The notes below the pieces were generated by a model. It worked only from the letters and a program-made list of their open reading frames with translations, searched no databases and was not told the DNA's origin. The translations under genes and the position numbers were made by a program. From Methylobacterium symbioticum (GTDB lineage: Bacteria; Pseudomonadota; Alphaproteobacteria; Rhizobiales; Beijerinckiaceae), in assembly GCF_902141845.1 (NCBI RefSeq), contig NZ_CABFPH010000005.1, positions 1 through 64,000 of the forward strand: a stretch of DNA of 64,000 bases. Direction: 5' to 3'. This document shows positions 58,872 to 64,000 of this stretch, one piece after another; position 1 is the stretch's first letter; the number at the start of each line of letters is the position of its first letter.

Positions 58872-58946
58872 TGGTGGACGGTGCAGGGATCGAACCTGCG
58901 ACCTTTCCCGTGTGAAGGGAACGCACTACCGCTGTGCTAACCGTCC
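58872..58946 (-). tRNA. tRNA-Val (anticodon CAC)
   Basis: On the minus strand the 7-bp acceptor GGACGGT pairs with its complement. The D-arm has AGCACAGCGGTAG, the anticodon stem TTCCC/GGGAA closes a loop with CAC at its centre, and the T-arm has GGTTCGATCC. The 3' CCA is encoded. Length is 75 bases with CCA. It reads GUG, a main valine codon in this GC-rich genome. No integrated element adjoins its 3' end. Confidence 0.96.
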
Positions 58947-59151
58947 GTGCCGGCGAGATCGAAGCGCCGAGGCATCGCCCGCGGCGCCGTGGCGTCCGGG
59001 ACGGGGGCCTTCTAGGGCGCGACGGGGCGCCGCGTCAAGGCTCCTGTGCGAGCTGAATCCATGCGCCGGGTCGCAATCGTCGCGTCCGTCCCCGCGGCGG
59101 CTCGCGCCGGGCGGTTGACAAGGCTCCGCCCACGATGCGCCATGCGCCACC

Positions 59152-59451
59152 ATGGACGAGACGCCCGAGACCGCGCGCAAGCCGCGGATCGCCATCACCT
59201 ACTGCACACGCTGCAACTGGCTGTTGCGGTCGGCATGGATGGCGCAGGAACTTCTGTCCACCTTCGGCGAGGATCTCGGCGAGGTCGCACTCCGGCCCGC
59301 GAGCGGGGGGGCCTTCAGCATCGTCGTGGACGGAGTGACCATCTGGGAGCGCGTCCGCGACGGCGGCTTCCCCGACGTGAAGGCGCTGAAGCAGCGGGTG
59401 CGCGACCACCTCGACCCGAACCGCGATCTCGGTCATATCGACCGACCATGA
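59152..59451 (+). CDS. SelT/SelW/SelH family thioredoxin-like protein
   Basis: A 99-aa selenoprotein-W-like protein with the redox motif Cys18-x-x-Cys21 (YCTRCNW); no selenocysteine codon, both are cysteine. A family-typical R-x-S-A-W-M-A-Q-E-L and the GGAFSIVVDGVTIWERVRDGGFPDVKALKQ core follow. Family members have a thioredoxin-like fold and redox roles of unclear target. The TGA stop overlaps the kinase ATG by four bases, so both are coupled, hinting that the kinase may be linked to redox state. Confidence 0.9.
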   Translation: MDETPETARKPRIAITYCTRCNWLLRSAWMAQELLSTFGEDLGEVALRPASGGAFSIVVDGVTIWERVRDGGFPDVKALKQRVRDHLDPNRDLGHIDRP

Positions 59452-61724
59452 ACCGGCCGGCGATCACGGGACACGAGGAACCGTCGGGTCAGGACGCGCC
59501 CGGAGCCAGGGTGGCCGAGCCGCCGGGCCAGACGCGCGCGGCGGCTCAGGCGATCCCGGCCGGCGAGCGGAAGCCGGGCTGGTTCGCGCGCCGCTTCGGC
59601 CGCAACGGGTTCTCCACGCAGGTCTATCTCGTCGCGCTCGTCATCGCGCTGATCGGTCCGGGTCTCCTGTTCACCGCGATCCTGCTGATGCGCTACGCCG
59701 CGGCCGAGCGCGCGCGGTTCGAGCAGGATGCCCGCGAGAACGTGCGCGGCATCGCGCTCTCGGTCGATCGCGATACGGCGGGTCTCGTCTCGGTTCTGCA
59801 GACCCTCGCGACCTCGCCGCGCCTCCGGGCCGGCGATTTCGACGCCTTCGACGCACAGGCCCGGCTCGTGCGCGACGCGATCGACCTCGACATCATCCTG
59901 CGCAAGCCGGACGGGCAGCAACTGGTCAATACCGGCGTCAAGCGCGGCGCACCGCTGCCCGTGACCGCGCTGCCCTTCGACACGGAAATCGCGTCCGGCG
60001 CGCAGCGTGCGATGGTCTCCGGCTACGTGCCGGGCCCGATGCCGGATCTGGCGACCTACGCCGTCGCCGTGCCGGTCATGGTCGAGGGGGATGTGCCGTT
60101 CATCCTCAGCTTCAATGCGCCGCTCGGCCGGCTCCAGGGCATCCTCGCCCGCGAGGTCGTCGAGGGCTGGACCACCGGCATCTCCGACCGTGACCAGACG
60201 GTGCTCGCACGCCTGCCCGATCCGGGCGCCGTCGTGGGACGGCCCCGCCTCGCGACGCTGCGGCAGGCGCAGACCGCCACGCCGGGGGTCTGGGAGGGCA
60301 AGGACCGGCAGCGCAAGCCCGTTGTCGTGGTCGAGGCGCGCTCGCGGCTCACCGGCTGGACGGTGGGGGCGAGCATCCCGCAGGCACTGGTGGATGCGCG
60401 CCTGCGCCGCTGGACCTGGGCCTTCGGCGGCTTCGGCCTCCTCGTCCTCGCCACCTCGTCGGTGCTGGCGGTCAATCTGTGGTCGCGGGTCTCGCGTCCC
60501 CTGCGCCAGCTCGCGGCCTCCGGTCCGGCGCTCGCCCGCGGCGAGGCGATCCCGCGCATCGCCTCGCCGGTGCACGAGATTCGGCGCCTCGCCGACGTGC
60601 TCTCCGACGCGTCGCTGCGCCTGCGCACCCGCGAGGCCGAGCGCGACCGGGCGCTCGACGATGCCAAGCGCGGCCTCTCGGCCCTGCGCGAAAGCGAGGC
60701 GCGCTTCCGGCACATGGCGGATTCGGCACCCGCCCTGATCTGGATGACGGACGAGAATGCCGAGGTCAGCTTCGTCAACATGCATTTCGACCACCTCTTC
60801 GGCATCCCGGCCGTCGAGCTGGCCGATTCCGGCTGGCGCCGCATCGTGCACCCCGACGATGTCGAGGCCTTCTCGGAGGCCTTCTCCGACGCCTTCGCGG
60901 CGCGCGTGCCCTTCCGCAGCGAGGTGCGGGTGATCGATCGCGGCGGCGCCGTCCGCTGGCTGCGCTGCGAGGGCGTGCCGCGCCTGGACGATGCGGGGCG
61001 GTTCCTCGGCTATACGGGCTGCAACGTCGACATCACCGATGCGAAATTCGCCGAGGAGCACCTGCTGCTCCTGATCCACGAGCTGAACCACCGGGTGAAG
61101 AACACGCTCGCCACGGTGCAGTCGATCGCCAACCAGTCCCTGCGCGGTCTCGACGGCGAGGCGGCGGATGCGGCCCGCGCCGCCTTCGAGGCGCGGCTCT
61201 TGGCGCTCGCCCGCGTCCACGACGTGCTCACGCGCGAGAGCTGGGAGGGCGCCGAACTCGGCGCCGTGGTGGCCGACGCGATCCGCCCGCTCGATGCCGC
61301 GGATGCCGAATCCGCGCGCTTCTCCGTCGAGGGACCGTCCCTCCGCCTGCCGCCGCGCGTCGCTCTCTCCATCGCCATGGCCTTGCACGAGCTCGGCACC
61401 AACGCGGTGAAGTACGGCGCTCTCTCCCAAGAAACCGGCCACGTCTCCATCACATGGACGGTGCGCCGCGAGGAGGAAACGCGCCTCACACTGCGCTGGG
61501 CGGAGAGTGGCGGACCTGCGGTGAAGAAGCCGACGCGCACGGGCTTCGGCTCGCGCCTGATCGAGCGCGGCCTCGCCCGGGAACTCGCCGGCGAGGTCCA
61601 CTTGAACTACGAGCTGAGCGGCGTGGTCTGCATCATCGACGCACCCGTGCCGCCGCCCGGCCTGTTGGAGCGCAAGGCTGGAATCGCGCCGCCCAGGATC
61701 GCGCCCCTGCCGCTGCCAGGCTGA
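59448..61724 (+). CDS. HWE-family sensor histidine kinase
   Basis: A 758-aa membrane kinase. Helix 1 (about 60-82), a large periplasmic cache-like domain (about 83-322), helix 2 (about 324-346), HAMP, PAS (about 420-535) and an HWE kinase core. Phospho-acceptor His548 lies in NHRVKN, the N-box HELGTNAVKYG follows near 650, and W684-x-E686 (LRWAES) provides the W and E that give the family its name. No receiver adjoins; the single-domain receivers at 5.7 and 26.8 kb are conceivable partners. ATG 59448 overlaps the SelT-like stop. Confidence 0.93.
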   Translation: MNRPAITGHEEPSGQDAPGARVAEPPGQTRAAAQAIPAGERKPGWFARRFGRNGFSTQVYLVALVIALIGPGLLFTAILLMRYAAAERARFEQDARENVRGIALSVDRDTAGLVSVLQTLATSPRLRAGDFDAFDAQARLVRDAIDLDIILRKPDGQQLVNTGVKRGAPLPVTALPFDTEIASGAQRAMVSGYVPGPMPDLATYAVAVPVMVEGDVPFILSFNAPLGRLQGILAREVVEGWTTGISDRDQTVLARLPDPGAVVGRPRLATLRQAQTATPGVWEGKDRQRKPVVVVEARSRLTGWTVGASIPQALVDARLRRWTWAFGGFGLLVLATSSVLAVNLWSRVSRPLRQLAASGPALARGEAIPRIASPVHEIRRLADVLSDASLRLRTREAERDRALDDAKRGLSALRESEARFRHMADSAPALIWMTDENAEVSFVNMHFDHLFGIPAVELADSGWRRIVHPDDVEAFSEAFSDAFAARVPFRSEVRVIDRGGAVRWLRCEGVPRLDDAGRFLGYTGCNVDITDAKFAEEHLLLLIHELNHRVKNTLATVQSIANQSLRGLDGEAADAARAAFEARLLALARVHDVLTRESWEGAELGAVVADAIRPLDAADAESARFSVEGPSLRLPPRVALSIAMALHELGTNAVKYGALSQETGHVSITWTVRREEETRLTLRWAESGGPAVKKPTRTGFGSRLIERGLARELAGEVHLNYELSGVVCIIDAPVPPPGLLERKAGIAPPRIAPLPLPG

Positions 61725-61741
61725 TCGATGATGATGCGGCG

Positions 61742-62605
61742 ATGACGGACGGAATCGCCTTTGGCTTCGTGGATCTGCCAGGCCTGCGCCTCCATCTCGC
61801 CGAGGCCGGCCCGATCGAAGGCGCGCCAACAATCCTCCTGCACGGCTTCCCCGAATTCTGGTTCGGCTGGCGCCACCAGATTGGGCCTCTCGTCGCCGGC
61901 GGTCTACGTCTACTGATATCGGACCAGCGCGGCTATAATCTCAGCGGCAAGCCGGAAGCCGTCGAGGCTTATCATCTCGATCGCCTCGCCGCCGATGTCG
62001 TCGGCCTTGCCGATGCGCGCGGAATCGGCCGGTTCCGCTTGGTCGGTCACGATTGGGGCGGTCTCGTCGCCTGGTGGATCGCTAGCTTCCATCCGGACCG
62101 GGTGGAACGGCTCGCCATCCTCAATGCACCGCATCCCGGCATTGCGGGGGCATATATGCTCCGCCACCCGGGGCAATGGCTCCGGAGCGCCTATGTCGCG
62201 CTGTTCCAGATCCCGCGCTGGCCCGAAGCGTGGCTTCTCGCCGACGACTGCGCCGCCCTGCGCGAGACCCTTGTGGCGACCGGTCGACGGGGCACCTTTC
62301 GGGAGGCCGAACTCGACCGCTACACCGCTGCCTGGAACGAGCCCGGCGCGATGACCGCGATGCTGAATTGGTATCGAGCCCTGGTCCGCCTGCCGCGTCA
62401 CCCGTCGCCGCCGATCCAGGCGCCGACCCTGGTGATCTGGGGGCGGCGTGATCACGCGCTGCAATCGGGCCTCGCCGAGGCGAGCCTCGATCTTTGCGCG
62501 GACGGCCGTATCCTGTGGTTTGCCGAGGCAACCCACTGGGTGCAGCACGAGGAGGCCGACGGCGTGAACGCGGCGCTCCTCGACTTCCTGCGGCCTGTCC
62601 CGTGA
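61742..62605 (+). CDS. Alpha/beta hydrolase, epoxide-hydrolase-like
   Basis: A 287-aa hydrolase. HGFPEFWFGWRHQ carries the oxyanion segment, nucleophile Asp104 lies in GHDWGG, a Tyr-rich cap follows (MLNWYRALV), then the charge-relay Asp in IWGRRDHAL and His in EATHWVQHE. The Asp nucleophile with His-Trp features matches epoxide hydrolases and haloacetate dehalogenases. ATG 61742 begins 17 bases after the kinase stop; the large upstream open frame is a shadow. Confidence 0.9.
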   Translation: MTDGIAFGFVDLPGLRLHLAEAGPIEGAPTILLHGFPEFWFGWRHQIGPLVAGGLRLLISDQRGYNLSGKPEAVEAYHLDRLAADVVGLADARGIGRFRLVGHDWGGLVAWWIASFHPDRVERLAILNAPHPGIAGAYMLRHPGQWLRSAYVALFQIPRWPEAWLLADDCAALRETLVATGRRGTFREAELDRYTAAWNEPGAMTAMLNWYRALVRLPRHPSPPIQAPTLVIWGRRDHALQSGLAEASLDLCADGRILWFAEATHWVQHEEADGVNAALLDFLRPVP

Positions 62606-62791
62606 TCCTTGGATCGTGGGACGGTTCACACCCTGTTGAACGTTCAGCCGCCGGTTCGACCCCCGCGGGGCGTGGCGCCTGTCCGTCCCGCTCTGAGGTG
62701 CTAATGGCGGGACGCAGAGGGCGAGATGAGATCGCCTACGGCCTCTGCCTCTGCCAATCCAACCGGTGCGAACGGACCCCGCGGCTGCCCC

Positions 62792-63190
62792 TCAATCTTG
62801 CGGCAAATCCGGCGTGATGCCGAGGCGGTCGAGGCCTTCCTCGAGGAGATCGCTGGCGTTCGGAACACCGAGCAACTCGTAGGCGGCTCCCTCGCCCGCC
62901 GCCTCGCGGTCCCGGGCGAAGCGAACGGCATCGGCCCATTCCTCCGGCTCCATGTCCCCGCGTCCGACGTAGAGCAGAGCGAGCAGGTTGGCCCGCTCGT
63001 CATCGTTCAGGCTCGCGATCGCTCCGCGGATCTCCCGTTCCGTGGCGTCGTCCGTTCCCGAGACCAGCACGTCGGTCGAGCCGTCATCAATCGGGTTCGA
63101 ACCGGAATACGGATCCGTGGCCCCTTCCTTCACCTCGACGGCGCGCAGCCGCAGAACGAACTCGGTGACCTTGTCGACGGCGATGTCCAT
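62792..63190 (-). CDS. DUF3775-like protein
   Basis: A 132-aa acidic cytosolic protein. ATG 63190 is preceded by GGAG at 7 bases. It starts with a DKVTEFVLRLRAVEVKE helix and then LNDDERANLLALLYVGRGDMEPEEW, R-x-x-A, and a C-terminal LLGVPNASDLLEEGLDRLG. This arrangement matches DUF3775, a Rhizobiales family without known role. Standing alone and divergent from the next gene. Confidence 0.8.
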   Translation of the reverse strand: MDIAVDKVTEFVLRLRAVEVKEGATDPYSGSNPIDDGSTDVLVSGTDDATEREIRGAIASLNDDERANLLALLYVGRGDMEPEEWADAVRFARDREAAGEGAAYELLGVPNASDLLEEGLDRLGITPDLPQD

Positions 63191-63418
63191 GAAACGCTCC
63201 AACTGACACGAGCCCGCCCGGCGAGCATGTCCGGTCTTGAACGGATCGCTTCGGAATTCGATCCCGCTTGCCCAGGCCTTCGAGCCGCCAACCAGCGAGG
63301 TCGCAACCGGTTCATGATTGTTGAAAGCGCGGCCTCTCGGAGCGTTTGCGGGTGTCCGCGCGTTCCGGGGCGAGAAGCGGGGCCATGGGGACCTGCGAGG
63401 AGGATAGCGAACGCCAAC

Positions 63419-64000
63419 ATGAGGAGCGCGCACGAGACCAAACGAATCGGACCGGCTGGAGCGCTCTTCGCCGAAGCGGATACCGGTTCGGCGAAACAGA
63501 GCGCGTGGAAACATGGGCCTGAAGCCGTTCCCGATTCAAGCGCGATCGGGAACGGCTTCAGGCGTGCCCGTGTCGGCTTCCTCATTGCGCTGATCCTCGG
63601 AGTCCCCGCCGCTCCAGTGCCCGCGCGCGCGCAGTCGGATGCCCTGCCGCCAACCTGCTACCGTACGGGGGGCGGTGCGCTTGAGATCTGCAGGGATGGG
63701 GGCGAGGCGGAAGGCGTCTTCTTCGCGCCAGGCCCTTGTGCGTTCGCCCGCAGCGTGCAGATCGTCCGTCTCGCCACGAGTGACAGACCCGGACCGCTGC
63801 AGGTTGTCTACCATGGAGAGACGCCGCTGAACGAAGGGCGGGGCGGCAAGCCCTGCTTGGAGCGCCGCGCACTCGATCCAAGCGACAGCGGCGCAGTGCG
63901 CGCTGGCCGTGCCGTCGAGCAACTCGCCACCCTGATGCCGCCCAGCGCGGCGCGTCTGTGGGAGGAGATCCGTTCCCCAGAACGGCCCCGCCGAGGACGC
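63419..64000 (+). CDS. Exported protein with repeat-derived N-terminal extension, cut by the window end
   Basis: An open frame from ATG 63419 to the last base, 194 codons, no stop. Only this + frame makes sense: RRARVGFLIALILGVPAAPVPARAQS is a standard signal peptide at about residues 48-73, followed by a Cys-containing domain with PPTCYR, LEICRDGG, APGPCAF and GKPCLERR. The preceding 47 residues are hydrophilic and mostly come from a family B repeat at 63459-63562. No ATG, GTG or TTG lies in frame between the repeat and the signal peptide, so either the repeat is translated or a non-standard start is used. GAGGAGGA lies about 14 bases before the ATG. Family unknown. Confidence 0.65.
   Translation, partial: MRSAHETKRIGPAGALFAEADTGSAKQSAWKHGPEAVPDSSAIGNGFRRARVGFLIALILGVPAAPVPARAQSDALPPTCYRTGGGALEICRDGGEAEGVFFAPGPCAFARSVQIVRLATSDRPGPLQVVYHGETPLNEGRGGKPCLERRALDPSDSGAVRAGRAVEQLATLMPPSAARLWEEIRSPERPRRGR
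63459..63562 (+). repeat. Intergenic repeat family B inside a reading frame
   Basis: GAGCGCTCTT is followed by a hairpin at 63469-63493 (CGCCGAAGCGG and CCGGTTCGGCG, one mismatch, loop ATA), then AGAGCGCGTGGAAA, then a perfect 15-bp hairpin at 63521-63559 (GAAGCCGTTCCCGAT with its complement). The same order is seen at 57240-57343. It overlaps the 5' part of the gene starting at 63419 and is in frame with it, with no stop codon in that frame. Confidence 0.75.

Noticed and set aside
63536..63922. 128-aa minus-strand frame near the window end
   Set aside because: The plus-strand frame over the same bases has a signal peptide and an ordered Cys pattern and runs to the window end; the minus frame has neither.

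Overview
The window is GC-rich, densely coding alphaproteobacterial chromosome. The pal-cpoB-tilS-ftsH-glmM order, a GcrA cell-cycle regulator, a divergent acdS/acdR pair, HWE-type signalling and many Rhizobiales-type small genes point to the Methylobacterium/Methylorubrum group. This is judged from gene content and protein character; no database was searched. I see no rRNA, CRISPR array, integrase, transposase or prophage module. It is mostly core genome with interspersed intergenic hairpin repeats.

Layout. 0.3-6 kb: HAD phosphatase, ATP12-type F1-ATPase assembly chaperone, propionyl-CoA carboxylase beta subunit, a divergent GSCFA/WcbI pair, and a single-domain response regulator. 6.5-12.7 kb: pal, cpoB, tilS, ftsH and glmM (envelope integrity, tRNA modification, proteolysis, cell-wall precursor). 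12.7-20.6 kb: nucleoside transporter, a tight SDR/esterase/Baeyer-Villiger monooxygenase operon, a polysaccharide deacetylase, and a TPM/TPM/LemA module. 20.9-30.2 kb: gcrA, a lipoprotein, a PRC-barrel protein with an MFS transporter, an ABC exporter, a response regulator, a class II glutamine amidotransferase, an aldehyde dehydrogenase and a 54-aa membrane peptide. 30.4-40.1 kb: ACC deaminase with its Lrp-type regulator, a lone SNF2-like helicase, a hydroxyisobutyrate-dehydrogenase-like enzyme, cstA with its YbdD-family partner, a DUF3606 protein, a TerB protein, and a YjgN/M48 pair. 40.6-53.5 kb: an RND permease without a local adaptor, a phosphoglycolate phosphatase, a GGDEF-EAL protein, rpiA, a DUF2059 protein, an O-antigen-ligase-like protein, gor, a stand-alone sigma-70 region 1.1-like protein, a class II DAHP synthase and a 28-aa membrane peptide. 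53.6-64 kb: a large PAS-GGDEF-EAL sensor, a cupredoxin, an RND adaptor without a permease, tRNA-Val(CAC), a SelT/W/H-like protein overlapping an HWE histidine kinase, an epoxide-hydrolase-like protein, a DUF3775-like protein and a secreted protein cut by the window end.

The most unusual signals are the stand-alone sigma region 1.1-like protein and two families of intergenic inverted-repeat elements. Members of these families begin on, abut or supply stop codons. One member lies inside an open reading frame and appears to encode an N-terminal extension of a secreted protein. I do not see an obvious new multi-gene defence or biosynthetic system.
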